From assembly GCA_034231615.1 (NCBI GenBank), contig CM067306.1, positions 32,605,363-32,669,362 on the forward strand: a DNA stretch of 64,000 bases, written 5' to 3'. Each line of letters starts with the position of its first letter. The stretch's first letter is position 1. The position numbers and the translations under genes were made by a program. Below are positions 32,655 through 43,547 of the stretch, in pieces. The notes under the pieces are model-generated. The model saw only the letters and a program-made list of their open reading frames with translations. It was not told the origin of the DNA and did no database searches. This DNA is from Meghimatium bilineatum (taxonomy: Eukaryota > Mollusca > Gastropoda > Stylommatophora > Philomycidae).

Positions 32655-33545
32655 CATTGCTAACATGAGAAAAACGGCTGTTGTCGATGCCTAACTCAAC
32701 CGTTTTAACAAGATATTGATGTCATGCAGCAGACACGTCTCCTTGAGGATGTGCCACTTAGAGAAATGAACTATACCTTCTTCTGAAAGGGCAGATGAAA
32801 AGATCAAAACTCGTAGCATGGAGTAGGCTTTGCAGTTACGAACTCACTGTTTGTGTGCTATTGAGAGCCCAATTTATGGATGTGAAATAAATTACGGACT
32901 GAGATTGTTGCTTTCAAGTTAATTTTTCACACCTGCTTGTGCACCACTACTCACTTCACCCGAAGATGTGAAGGATGCCTTCTATGAGGAGATGGACATT
33001 GAAATGAAAAAGATTCCAAACTTAGATTTTTTAACATTCTTACCTGATCTTAGCGCACTGGGGGGGGGGGGGGGGGGATCAGACTCAAAATCACGGACGA
33101 TCTGTCTTGGGGAACACAATGTTGGTCGCATGAATAAAAACGGACAGAGATCATTGTAATTTTGCACTGTTAATGACATTGTATTACCAATGCTTTCTTT
33201 GCAACGAAATATCTTCACACATTGTCATAGAAACATCAAATAACTGGCCACTGGCACCAGCTGGACTTTATTATCCCCAGGAGGCAACACTTGAACCACA
33301 CACAACTAACACGAAACTATCACAGTGATGACTGTGATAAATACCATTCATTAATTGCTGTAAAAGATAAACTAAGACCAAGGAGAATATTCTCAACTAA
33401 ATACAAACTCACCCCCATGATTAATGTAACGAGCACTAATGCTCCAAACAAGTGCTATAAGTTTCAAAAACAGCTTGAAGATGCTCTCACTGACTCACCA
33501 GAAAATGAAATAAGTTACTACGCAAAGGTATTAATTATGGAAATC
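32655..33545 (+). mobile_element. RTE/CFDP2-like LINE endonuclease domain remnant
   Basis: Readings in shifted frames: NMRKTAVVDA then LNRF, QQTRLLEDVPLREMNYTFF, ACAPLLTSPEDVKDAFYEEM, DIEMKKIPN, and after a poly-G run CDKYHSLIAVKDKLRPRR. These follow the apurinic endonuclease order of RTE LINEs ('ETR', 'YAPT...FY..L...IP', 'H.L...K'). The GDFN catalytic segment is lost where poly-G (33061-33077) sits. Confidence 0.7.
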
Positions 33546-33605
33546 TAGTAGGACCATTGTCCTGCTACAAGAGAAATTCGGCGAGAGTTTGAGAAACATA
33601 TGCTA
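33546..33605 (+). mobile_element. SINE-B 3' end fragment
   Basis: AATCTAGTAGGACCATTGTC, CTGCTACAAGAGAAATTCGG and GAGAGTTTGAGAAACATATGC. Confidence 0.65.
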
Positions 33606-33870
33606 AAATATTCTTATTAACTCTAAGGTTTTTTCAATGTATAAAAGAAGTCGATTTATATAGAAAACCCATTAGTTAGATCAAAGTATTTCACTGATAT
33701 CAGGCAATGTCGTACATAAGCTAAGCTGTAGGTTTGAGAGGTTCAACACCCCCCCCCCTTTCCACATGATATATTTTCTCTATAAAAAAAAGATATCAAA
33801 TATCACACACAAATGAAGTAATAATTTTTGTGTAATGGAAAATACTGGCTTACCAAAGTGATGCCTTGTT
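33605..33870. other. Unassigned DNA upstream of EXT1
   Basis: Contains a short poly-C run at 33750; nothing else recognised. Confidence 0.35.
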
Positions 33871-33874
33871 CATC

Positions 33875-33990
33875 TGGCCTTATGTTGTGTTCTTGATAAA
33901 GGCCTTTTGATCGAAACATATATTTGTGTGTGTTATTGTGTTTGTGACCAGTGATAAGCGATACTTCATTACCCTTTCACAAGGTTCGCC
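33875..33990 (+). repeat. Family D repeat, copy 2
   Basis: AAAGGCCTTTTGATCGAAAC, ATTTGTGTGTGTTATTGTG and AGTGATAAGCGATACTTCAT match 22310-22450. Confidence 0.7.
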
Positions 33991-34090
33991 TACTAGATTT
34001 CCAGCACGCTATCGTACAGGGAACGAAGATGTGTTGTTTGGCGGTTTTAATTACACTAAAGGCAAGACATATCCGATCTCGAATATTTAA
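33988..34090 (-). mobile_element. SINE-B fragment
   Basis: CTACTAGATTTCCAGCACGC, GAACGAAGATGTGTTG, GCAAGACATATCCGATCTCG. It ends about 130 bp upstream of the EXT1 promoter motifs. Confidence 0.55.
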
Positions 34091-34222
34091 TTTGCATAAT
34101 ATGTACTATATATATTAGCAGATGGTTACAAAATTATAACAGAAAATTATTCTTTCAAATTTTGATTTGTTCTCAGACCTGACGTTTCTATTTTTTTCAG
34201 ATTTCCTGCTATAGTGCCAGTA

Positions 34223-34257
34223 CGCATGCGCAAGGTTAGTGTTTGTAAGATGGCGAC
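34223..34257 (+). promoter_or_regulatory. EXT1: EXT1 proximal promoter: NRF1-like and YY1-like sites
   Basis: CGCATGCGCA at 34223-34232 fits the NRF1 palindrome, and AAGATGGCGAC at 34247-34257 fits the YY1 consensus, 14 bp apart. Both are typical of TATA-less housekeeping promoters, where YY1 sites often sit just downstream of the transcription start. No TATA box seen. Confidence 0.6.
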
Positions 34258-34407
34258 CTAGAGAAGAAACTTTTGTGTTGTGTGCTCGTGAACGGATAGA
34301 CAAGTGTGCAGTTATGTTCGTATCTACTGCCAGCACTCGTCACCGACGTTCACTGGTCATTGCCTTGTCATGTTAACCTGACCCTACAGCAGACGACAAA
34401 TGTTCGA
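34250..34407 (+). promoter_or_regulatory. EXT1: EXT1 5' leader with upstream ATGs
   Basis: Upstream ATGs precede the chosen start. ATG GCG ACC TAG lies at 34250 (inside the YY1 motif). A 20-codon uORF starts at 34314 and ends TGT TAA before the start. Another ATG at 34400 opens a short frame overlapping the EXT1 start. If transcription begins at or before the YY1 site, these could reduce translation. Confidence 0.45.
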
Positions 34408-35348
34408 ATGCAGTTTAAAAAGAGATTCACTTTAATCTCCATATGTGGAACACTGACAGTTCTCGTTTATCTCATCTATCTTCATGCCTTCTCCAATCAC
34501 AGTCAACAAATCAACATTCAACGCCGAAGGACAGTCGCCCTTGGACAACGCTCCTTTGGCAATGGGGGCAAAAGCAACCCTCGATCTTTCCTCATCGATG
34601 ACGTCGACAGTGTTTTCACGGAAGACCAACATAGAGACCCAAACCAACGCTCTCAAGGGGAGACTGCGCGTGACTGGCGAAAGTGTCGTATGGAGACATG
34701 TTTTGACTTTGATAGGTGCAAAAATGGATTTAAAATCTACCTGTATCCTCGCCAGGTGCCAGTGTCTGCACCATACGCCAAGATCCTCAGTGTTCTTGAG
34801 AAATCAAGGTATGTCACAGCTAACCCATTGGACGCTTGTGTATTCATACCAACTATTGACACCTTGGACCAAGATGTTTTAAGTAAAGATTATGTTCCCG
34901 ATGTAGATAAAAAACTTCAAAGCCTTCCTTACTGGAACGGAGGTCGTAATCACCTGCTATTTAACCAGTACTCTGGAACCTGGCCCTTCTATTCTGAGGA
35001 ACTCACATTCATTCAACAGGCAATGTTAGTTAAATCGAGCATGTCTATTGATTGGATCAGGTATGGATTTGATGTATCCATGCCACTGTTTCCCAAAGAT
35101 CATCCACAGTCCGGAGGGGATATGGGCTATCTTCATAATGCATCAAATTCTATCCCATCTGTTAGACATTACTTGTTGGCGTTCAAAGGCAAGCGTTACC
35201 TGAATGGTATAGGTTCGGACACCAGAAATAGTCTGTATCATATACACAATGGAAAGGATATTGTTGCCTTGACAACGTGTAAACATGGGAAGGGATGGGA
35301 GAAACTTATGGATGACAGATGTCTTGTGGATAATGAGGAATACGAAAA
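34408..35348 (+). CDS. EXT1: EXT1 exostosin-1, first coding exon (partial)
   Basis: Exostosin-1 is a Golgi/ER type II membrane glycosyltransferase that, with EXT2, polymerises heparan sulfate (alternating GlcA and GlcNAc). The first ATG of the open frame (34408) gives MQFKKRFTLISICGTLTVLV, a short basic cytoplasmic end and a membrane anchor at about residues 7-28. A variable stem follows, then the start of the exostosin (GT47) domain: CRMETCFDFDRCKNGFKIYL, DACVFIPTIDTLDQD, GGRNHLLFNQYSGTWP, FDVSMPLFPKDHP, FKGKRYLNGIGSDTRN, LTTCKHGKGWEK. The match to vertebrate EXT1 in this part is unmistakable. It stops after 313 codons plus 2 nt at GAAAA|GTAAGTATT (35349). From memory, human EXT1 exon 1 also ends in phase 2 just after the same E-Y-E-K. 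No later exon was found up to 64000. The frame is open upstream to 34300 but without ATG. Confidence 0.94.
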
Positions 35349-35555
35349 GTAAGTATTAAAGTCAGGTGAGCATGAAATGTGATGTCAGGTGAGCATGAGA
35401 AGGTAGGGATGTAGGGTGAACTTTAGGGAGAGAGTGTGTATGGCTCCTAAAAGTTTGTTGAGATTATTTGAATATAATATTAAAACACACATACTACATT
35501 TATCCAGTGGCACCTGGGCTGATGCCATGTAGTGATATCTGCAGGTGTTTTTTAG

Positions 35556-35974
35556 GGTAAATTGTTCTTATCTACGGTCACTGCGCTATAAATAGCACAC
35601 TGTTTTCATGTTTAAGCAAACAACATCACGGAGTTCCACGAGAAAACTAATCACAGCGACGCATGCAGTGACGTCACACCCCGCCGACTGCTAAGCGATT
35701 GTATGCCGTTGTGCTATAAATCATGTCGATTCACCCTTACACGAGAATTCTTAGAGAATTAATTATTCTCAACACTGTTCTAAACACTGATTCTAACCCT
35801 TCTCCCCCTTCCTAAAAATATCTATAAACTAATTCTAATCCTTTTAACCCCCCCCCCCTTTACCAAAAGCTATGGTACAAGATTGTCATTCTGCTGGAAT
35901 CATCATTCTTATGTTAGGAAATACCTCAAAACTAGGTCAAATTTCACTGTGACCGTAGATACGAAAGATGCACC
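35556..35974. mobile_element. hAT-like MITE with 8-bp TSD
   Basis: TTTTTTAG flanks both sides (35548-35555, 35975-35982). The ends are inverted: GGTAAATTGTTCTTATCTAC-GGTCAC at the left against the complement of GTGACCGTAGATACGAAAGA-TGCACC at the right. 419 bp, no transposase. An 8-bp duplication fits the hAT superfamily. It lies about 200 bp past EXT1 exon 1. Confidence 0.75.
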
Positions 35975-35984
35975 TTTTTTAGTT

Positions 35985-36690
35985 GTTGCTTTGTTCTATA
36001 TAGTGTGTTCCATTTGTCTGGCCTTGGAGGAAGAAGACACTTCTGGATAATATCCATCACTTTAGATTTGAAGAGATAATAGTCAAAAGTTTCTTGATGG
36101 TGTATCAGGGATGTAGAGGTACCACATTGAATGCATTACCACACAGAGTCTTTCAGCTATGCATATCTTCAACAATGTGGACGAATGTGAAAAAAAAACA
36201 ACCAACCTGTCCAGTCTCGTTGATATTGTCTGTCCATTATTTTATCTGGCCTCCTCTTCTTCCACCTTCAACGGTACCATACAATGTTGTTTTTGGCAAG
36301 GAATCATGTTGGCATACATGTCCAAACATGCAAGTTTTTGTCATTTTACTAATGAAAATAGTGATTCCTGTAAATCTGTGAAAACCTTTTTATTTTTACT
36401 TACACATTTGTTTTATAATCTTTATATTAAATGTTGGATAATTCGTCAATAACACGTATATAATACAGGAGGCATTACAAGACCTCCAAACATCAGTTTT
36501 GTAATTTGCATTATGATGCTTACAGACACTGAAAGAAGGATTCATGCTTTTGAATACAGGTGCTTCAAAGACGTTTGTTAAGAATTAGTTATGTAAAACA
36601 CAAGACAAATATATTTGTCATACAACAAATAAACCGTTCAGGATTTTTTCACAAGATGCTGTGCCTTGTTTGGCTGTAGAGCACTATGTA
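35985..36690. other. Unassigned intronic DNA
   Basis: Frames at 36094-36452 show no recognised domains; nothing else seen. Confidence 0.35.
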
Positions 36691-37205
36691 GCTATATTTT
36701 ATGCACATTCTTCCCATGTATCTTGGTCTATTTCAAAGAATTTTGGTGAGATCTTTGATTTCTTGTAGCTCTTCTTTTGGCTACATTGAGATCATATGCC
36801 CTTTTATAATTCACCGTAGAGAAGTATTTTTGGCAGGCGATAATCTGGCATATGTACCACATGACCTGCCCAATGAATCTATGTCTGCATCAGAATAGTG
36901 CCACTATTAGGGATTCCAGATCTGTCAAGGACAGTGGTATCCGGAATCTTGTCATGCCATCTGATGTTTATAACTTTTTTGAGGCAGGTTGTCTGAAAGT
37001 GATTGAGTTTCCTCACATGATGTCTGTACACTGTCCATGTTTTTCTGTCATATAATAGCACTGGAAGTACTAGTGTTCTGTAAACTTTCAGCTTAGTCTG
37101 TAGCTTAATGTAATTTCTATGCCACACATTTGTGTGCAATCTACTGAAAGTGCTGCTTGCCTTGGTGATCATTGTATACACTTCATCAACCCCAACAGTA
37201 TCCAA
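36690..37205 (-). mobile_element. LINE fragment (RT C-terminal end)
   Basis: Minus strand: SRLHTNVWHRNYIKLQTKLK, VYRTLVLPVLLYDRKTWTVY, HFQTTCLKKVINIRWHDKIP and DTTVL, the 'L..K..VY..LVL..LLYG.ETW...L..FH...LR.I..I.W.D...N..VL' region of common animal LINEs. 36690-36880 continues with the decayed GHV..M tail. Confidence 0.85.
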
Positions 37206-37290
37206 CAGGATATAGTCCTGAGAGTGGCAATGTGTTATGTCACCATTTTATTTTCACCAATCACCCGACATATCCATCTTTAGTGCAGGG
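37190..37290 (-). mobile_element. SINE-B fragment
   Basis: CAACAGGATATAGTCCTGAG, ATGTCACCATTTTATTTTCA, CCCGACATATCCATCTTTAG. Confidence 0.7.
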
Positions 37291-37590
37291 ATCTATTCAG
37301 AGAAGACATTTTCTCCTCTGCCCCCTAGTCACCTTTGTGTAGTGTATCCATGACTGCCCTTATTAACTCTTCTCATCACTGTGCCATCCACCACAGCTTA
37401 GATTATTACGGTAGTTATAAACTAATGTCACTGCACTCAAGGCAACCCATAGATGCCTATTCTCTTCCAGCTGATGCTAAAGGTTATGAATACCGATGGT
37501 TCCTGTGGCTGTCACTCTTGGATGACAACTGGAGCTGGGATTAAAGCACTTAATGAATGCCCACTGTGCCGTGATGCAGGATTCTCATCT
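37290..37590. other. Unassigned intronic DNA
   Basis: Nothing recognised. Confidence 0.3.
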
Positions 37591-37745
37591 TCGTTATCTT
37601 TGTTTGTTCTCAGATTCCTGCAGATTAGCAGAATGTAGTCCAGAGAATGTAATACATTGTGTCATGGTTTACAGCTTAGCTGCAATATCTGCACCTTTAG
37701 CCTGACATATCTGACTTGAGCAAGGCTTTATGGGATGGAACTGCT
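37590..37745 (-). mobile_element. SINE-A 3' half
   Basis: TTTGTTCTCAGATTCCTGCA, TTAGCAGAATGTAGTCCAGA, GTGTCATGGTTTACAGC, CTGACATATCTGACTTGAG. Confidence 0.7.
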
Positions 37746-37859
37746 AACAAAGTGAACGAATGTCTTTGGCAGCAGATACATATTTGGTTATAAGTAGTGC
37801 ATTGACTTCATTGTATTCAGGTGTCTCCATATGTACTCCGTCCATCTCAAGGAAGCTGC

Positions 37860-38000
37860 ACACCGCCTGGTGAGAGTACTACTCGTATCATGTAACTTCC
37901 TCCCTCACACAGCCTGGTGAGAGTACTACTCATATCATGTAACTCCATCCCTCACACAGCCTGGTGAGAGTACTACTCATATCACGTAACTCCATAGCTT
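37860..38000. repeat. ~55-bp tandem repeat, three copies
   Basis: GCCTGGTGAGAGTACTACTC followed by ATATCATGTAACTCC and CACACA. Confidence 0.9.
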
Positions 38001-38029
38001 TAAGCGAAAGTCCATAGGGATCTCAGAAA

Positions 38030-38115
38030 AATTCACTTTGTAAATGTTACTTGCTGGATTCAAACTCACAACCTCTTGAGCACAAAAGAAATGACGTAAC
38101 CACTATGCCAGAGAG
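38030..38115 (-). repeat. tRNA-derived SINE head
   Basis: Minus strand: GTGTCTCTCTGGCATAGTGG-TTACG and GTGAGTTTGAATCCAGCAA give A-box-like (TGGCATAGTGG) and B-box-like (GAGTTTGAATCC) elements spaced as in a tRNA. The cloverleaf is not clean, so probably not a functional tRNA. Confidence 0.5.
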
Positions 38116-38119
38116 ACAC

Positions 38120-38290
38120 CCTAAAGTAGCTAAAGTGCTGAATGTAGCCAAAGTGTTGGAAATAGCTAAAGTCTGGGTGTAGCTAAAATTCTGGTTATAG
38201 CTAAAGTTCTAGATAAAGCTAAAGTTTTGGAGGTAGCTAAAGTGCCAGAAGTAGCTAAAGTTCTGGAAGTAGCAGAAGTGCCATCTACTG
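38120..38290. repeat. ~18-bp tandem repeat (TAGCTAAAGT)
   Basis: Units of TAGCTAAAGTTCTGGAAG type, about nine, variable. Confidence 0.9.
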
Positions 38291-38639
38291 ATATTGGAAT
38301 ATTTTTTTAATGTTTCAAAGAATGAATTTAGAATCAGACACAGTAACTATTTTAGTAGTGTAGTTTTGACTTACTTGATCCAGTATGAATTACTTTATAC
38401 CACATCAGAGTAGAACGATTCTTCAATACACATTGCACTAAGCCGAAAACTGAAGTCTCCTGGGTATGAAAGTAAGCTCAGAGAAATCACCCCACTGCAT
38501 GGAGGAAGTAAGAGAAAGTTTCTCGAAATTCCTGGGAATAGAAAACAAACAAACCCAGTATGGAACTCACTTGATTTCTTTGTAGGAATCATGTTTAGAC
38601 TGTTAAAGGATAAAGAAAATGTAGTAATCGATTAGATAG

Positions 38640-39120
38640 TCATCGGATCAGCATCACTGCAAACTGGAGACGTCCATGGTTGTTCCGATCACTCCTTGAG
38701 TGTATACGCCATTACACTTCTGCTGACAGTACCGGTCCTCTGCTTGTTAACCATCATCCTTCTGCGCCCTCCAAAATGTTCACTTTTAGCAACACCGCAT
38801 TTCCTAATGGATTAGATGATTGCTGATAACTGGGGATGATGATATCATTGTGTTTACTGATAGATCTGCGTTGGGGTAAGAAGTCTTACTGGAGCTTTAC
38901 AGCCAGTTACCGTTTTAGAGTCGTTGCCGAGAACAGCGAAGCGTATATAACAACTACATCCAGTATGAGGATGGAAGTCGAGGCTGCCATTGCTGCCCTC
39001 TTATGGATCTCTGGGTCCTCAATCCCCACAGCAGTTTTTGTGTCAGACTTCCAGCCCTTGCTGCAAAAGATCCAACACGGCCAATATCGTTATAAGTGAA
39101 CGGATTTAATAGCTACGTCC
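38640..39120 (+). mobile_element. I-like LINE RNase H fragment
   Basis: VVAENSEAYITTTSSMRMEV, EAAIAALLWI, and TAVFVSDFQPLLQKIQ match RNase H of I-like LINEs ('TTSS..MEVEAV..AL.WI ... ILTDS..LLQK'). The preceding TGATATCATTGTGTTTACTGA encodes the IVFTD start. It ends soon after 39120. Confidence 0.7.
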
Positions 39121-39214
39121 ACCTCCAGGGTATCACATGAACCATTGACTCGCCGGTGTTCGCAGTAAGGAGAGAGTAGACATATTTACATCTAACGCGC
39201 TAATCTTCTTTCTT

Positions 39215-39600
39215 TTTGCCGTAACCCTTTATGCCTTGCAGCGACTGGGGTAAACGAGTTCTCTCGCGTCGGCCTTTTTGTGTGCTTCATATATGTTTGT
39301 TTTTGTTGATTCTTTTATTTCTGTACTCCATCTTTTGCATGCTCTACCCATGACTTTGTATCCATCGTGTCTGTATAACAATGCTTTTAAGGGGCACCAT
39401 CTGATGGTAGTCTGAAAGCATGTGAAAACCACTTAATATGTTTTCTGATGTAATCCATGATTTGCATTGTATTTGTTAGTCGTCGTTTCTGATTCTGCCT
39501 CTTATCGTTCCGATAATTCTACTAGATAAGTCATATTTGTTGTAGCAAGTTTACTGTTGACTTTTGTTGTTAGTATACACGTTTGACATTGGTAGCATAG
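39215..39600 (-). mobile_element. RTE-type LINE fragment
   Basis: Minus strand: MVFTCFQTTIRWCPLKALLY, RHDGYKVMGRACKRWSTEIK, TNIYEAHKKADARELVY. The same protein tail occurs at 45975-46178 (+) and nucleotide-similar at 23760-24240. Confidence 0.75.
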
Positions 39601-39829
39601 TGATCGTTTTATATAGGTATCGGCAAAACAAAACGAACAGAAAAGTGACAGAACATAAACAAAAACATATATGACACATGAATGACGGACGGTAACCCCA
39701 CGGGCTGCAGTGCACCAAATTGAACGACGATACACCTGTTCTAACACGGCCATCAGAAGAACACAACTGAAGGGTCGTAACCTATTTGCAATACAGAGAA
39801 AATACCAAATATGGTTAAATCGAGCTACG

Positions 39830-39910
39830 CTCAACAGGAAAAGTTCCTAGAATGAACTAAAGCAAGCCACCACGAAGTTCCTAGAATGAACTAAGCAAGC
39901 CACCACGAAG
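39830..39910. repeat. 33-34 bp direct duplication
   Basis: AGTTCCTAGAATGAACTAA with GCAAGCCACCACGA occurs twice. 39600-39830 and 39910-40225 hold nothing recognised. Confidence 0.9.
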
Positions 39911-40224
39911 TTAATTTAAAAGATAGAGCATAAGTAAATATATTACGGCCCATTGGCCATATCCGCCACGTCAAACCATTATTATTTTGTGGCCGTCCAG
40001 CCTGATCTAAAATTGCTATGGGTACCTGATATCATGAAACACCTCTTGGAGCTCCATAGCTAGATAGCAGTTCCTTTAAGGACAAAGATAACACAAGACA
40101 GTTATTTCCATGTTGAACGCCTTGTTGGAAGTTGCTGTAGTTCTCGTGTATTGCTTATGCCCGATATTGAGCTTTATCTTTTGATTGGATTCTCCATGGA
40201 GCTAATAAACAAACAATTAAAATA

Positions 40225-40565
40225 CAGAATTGAAGCCTTTATGTGGATATAGAGGAATAGGGAATACTTCGTGGAAAGAGAAGATAATGAATAAAGAGGT
40301 TCTAACAACACTTTGTATGAAAATAGAACTATTAAAATAAATAAAGATTAAACAAATAAAGTATGTTGGGCATATGAAGAGATACGACACGTTGTTGAAC
40401 TTACTCGAGGGTAAAGTTGAGGGTAGGCAGAGATACAAGTGGGAAACCCCCACGAGATGGACATGTTACATTCTGACAAAGCGCACCACTAAGGCAAGAG
40501 AAAGGGGATGTTGGAGGTCCGTTGCAGCCAACCTTCGCTGCGAAGACGACACTTGATGATGGTGA
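40225..40565 (+). mobile_element. RTE-type LINE C-terminal end
   Basis: MKRYDTLLNLLEGKVEGRQR, YKWETPTRWTCY, then CWRSVAANLRCEDDT and stop, followed by GATGATGGTGATGA. It corresponds to the end of the 63497-63979 copy. Confidence 0.8.
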
Positions 40566-40761
40566 TGAAGTTCCATTTTTGTTGGTCTCATACCTTGCGA
40601 GAAAAACTGGATCCATTCCGCCGACCCAAGAAGTTTGTACATAGACTCCGCCATAGAGATTTCAAGGTATAGAGGACTTACTTCTTTGTACATGGGTATC
40701 ATAATATGTATAGAGCAGCAAACTGCTTTCTGAGAGTATTCTTCACGATCGTGTAATTGTA

Positions 40762-40826
40762 ACTTGGGTGGGTACACGCATGGATTGGGTGGGTACACGC
40801 ATGGATTGGGTGGGTACGCGCATGGC
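40762..40826. repeat. 21-bp tandem repeat, three copies
   Basis: GGGTGGGTACACGCATGGAT units. Confidence 0.92.
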
Positions 40827-40979
40827 AAGGAACCAATTGGAAATTGAACTGGGGATAAGATGAATCTGCCGATTTTGAACCCATGAGATTTTTAATAGAA
40901 AATAAATTGCTTTTAATATTATAATAACCCATAGCCCGTTTGAGTCGCAGGGGTGCCACACTGGATACTATCTATTAGC

Positions 40980-42010
40980 TAAACCCTTTGTTGCCTTTCA
41001 GCGTCAGGGGTAGAAGAGTTTTCAGGAGTAGAAGAGTTTTCAGGAGTAGAAGAGTTTTCAGGAGATGGCCCTCTTGTGTGCTGATTATATTGTGGAGTTT
41101 GTCGCCTCTTTTATTTCGGTGATCCATCGCTTTCGTGGTCGGTCTCTAGGTCTGCCTTCACTGTATACGTGTAGCATAGCTTTCTGTGGTATGCTGTCTG
41201 ATGGTAGTCTGCTAATGTGTACAAACCATTTTATCTGTTGTCTCTTAATATATTCCAAGATTGGAGTGGTACCGGTTCTTTGTCTAAATCTACATTTTTG
41301 TTTCTGAAGATTGCTGTCATTTGTCCTAGTGCTTGGTATGCTTTACTACATCTATTGTGTATTACTATGCTGCTTCTGCCGTCTGTTGTTATATTACTTC
41401 CTAGGTATGGGAATTCTGTCACTCGTCAAGTCTGTTTCCAATATATATGTTAGTGTTTCTTTCTGTTCTTCCTATCTTCATTACTTCGGTCTTCTCTATA
41501 TTTATCTTCATGTTAAAGGTTTGGCATGTTTGATGTAATCTATTTGTCTTTGTAGTTGCTCTTCTGATGTTCTACTAGTACATGGTCGTCTGCAAATAGC
41601 AATTCGTTTAAGCTATCCTTCAAATTGTTTTCTTCCGTTGTCTTTGCTACTTTGCAAATGTGATCTATGTATGTTATGAACAATAGAGGGATATTAAACA
41701 TTGCTGTCTCACTCCCGAGTGAATTTGGAAATTATCCGATGTACCTGTGCTCGTTCTTATTGCGCATTGACTATTTGCGTATATGCTCTGACATAGGCTT
41801 ATCAGATGTTGGGGGACTCCGTATGTCTGTAGTGTTATCCATAGTTCTACTCTATCCACACTGTCAAAACCTTTCTCTTGATCAACGAAAGCCAGATATA
41901 AGTCTTGGTTATGTTCTGTTGCTCTTTCTGAAAGTTGTATGAGGGCGAAGAGTGCGTCTATACAGCTTTTATTACACTGGGTACATAAGCACAAAAAGCT
42001 CTCCAAACAA
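40980..42010 (-). mobile_element. RTE-type LINE reverse transcriptase remnant
   Basis: Minus strand: LYLAFVDQEKGFDSVDRVEL, TLQTYGVPQHLISL, VRQQCLISL (RT fingers and palm), then in another frame ELLFADDHVLVE at about 41590 (catalytic FADD), and FPYLGSNITTDG at 41380. Ordered but broken by frameshifts. An 18-bp triplication (AGAGTTTTCAGGAGTAG) sits at 41005-41062. Confidence 0.85.
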
Positions 42011-42084
42011 CTATATCCTCTGTGTTATCGGGAGGAGTGTAAAAAAATCACGCCCAGACAATTCCTTGATCTTATCAATCCATG

Positions 42085-42215
42085 ATTTTATCTTTCACCC
42101 TTGTCGGTTCCTTGCAAAATAATTTTAGAAAGTGAGTTGTGTCTCTTTACATGTCCAAACGAAACACGTTTACATCATGCCACTACTGCCAAAAGTTGTT
42201 CTTGACATCCTGCAA
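42085..42215 (+). repeat. Family H repeat, copy 2
   Basis: TTCCTTGCAAAATAATTTTA, GAAACACGTTTACATC; partner at 26340-26460. Confidence 0.55.
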
Positions 42216-42299
42216 GTTTGTTTATTTATCACAAATATTACCTCCTTAAGCCCCCAGCATTAAGATATAAAGACTCAAAAAGTTAGAAGATTGACTTAA

Positions 42300-42785
42300 T
42301 TGGGCTCGGTTTTCCCATATGGGGGGGGGAGGAGGGAGACTGTCCATAACTTAACATTTATTTGCTAATTTTTACCCCCACCTCCCCCTTGTCAATGCCG
42401 TCAAGAATTCAGATACTCACCCCTCTGCTTAATTATGTCAAACAATTCTAACCCCCGTCCTTATAATAACAATGTTTAGTAGAAATATGAACAAAAGATA
42501 CATTTTGTATTTGTTCCGTATTTTTTTTTAATGTTTCACATTAAAAAAAATGTAGGATGTATAAAAAATAGTAATGTTGACGCCATCTTTAGCCGCAATT
42601 CCGTCTCCACCATTGGCAACAAATTGGCAAACATTGTCAACATCTGGCAAACTTTTTCAGATTCCCCTCCCCCTAATTGTCGACGTAATTTATGCACATC
42701 CCCTATCTACATACCCCTACCCCCCCCCCCTTATGATGCGGCACGCCGTTTACCAAGAATAGCTCTCATGAACCGTACCTCTGTA
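42300..42785 (-). repeat. Family G repeat region (antisense)
   Basis: The minus strand of 42590-42720 has AAATTACGTCGACAATTAGG-GGGAGGGG and TGTTGACAATGTTTGCC, matching 27110-27280 and 47250-47370. G/C runs at 42320 and 42720. Confidence 0.55.
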
Positions 42786-43540
42786 GCTTGAATTGATAAT
42801 CTTCAGGGATCGTCCAAAAATCTGCTTGGAAACAAGACGTTATAATCCGGGATGTAAACCAGTATCTTAGCGAGGACATATGGTTTCAACCACTACTCAA
42901 TGGAGATCCTCATATCTGTGAAGCCTTTTCTTCTGTGACTGGATGTTTGCTAGCAGAATTTGGAAGAACATTTGATTTCCTCTGACATTGTCTAGAGGTG
43001 ATATGTTTTAGACCTGGGTTTAACTTCATAAATCCTTTGTTTAAACATTGATTCCGTGGCGGATGGAGTTGTCAGGTGTTGAATCTGATAGTGACTTGAT
43101 CTGTGTTTATGGAATTCTGTGAACTGGGTTAAGAATCTCTGGTATTGACTTGATTTGTGTCTATGACATTTTATGAACAGATTGAGAATCTCTGGTATTG
43201 ACTTGATTTGTGTCGGTGATATTTTATAAACAAGCTCAGGAAAACTGGTATTGACTCAATTGTCACGTGATTTGAAGGAATACATTGACAAAACCAGCTG
43301 GCATTTGTATGCCTACACAAACGTGACAGAGAATAACTTGAACAAGATAATTACAGAGGAAATATAAGTTCATTGATTGTGTAAATTGATTGAGGTATAG
43401 AATAAAATCTGAGAAGGGGAAAGACCGTTAAAGGTGGGGAATTGGTCTGGGGATGTTTGTGGAATGGTGTAGTAGATTTTTAGTGTGGAAGACTATTTGG
43501 AGTAGTGTGAAATATTTTATTGGAGTGTTGTTATGGTAGA
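42785..43540. other. Unassigned DNA with a ~60-bp repeat (43080-43260)
   Basis: AGAATCTCTGGTATTGACTT with GATTTGTGTC recurs about three times at 43080-43260. The rest is unrecognised. Confidence 0.6.
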
Positions 43541-43547
43541 TTCTGTT

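Noticed and set aside
38030..38115. tRNA gene on the minus strand
   Set aside because: A and B boxes are recognisable but acceptor and anticodon stems do not pair cleanly; more likely a SINE head.
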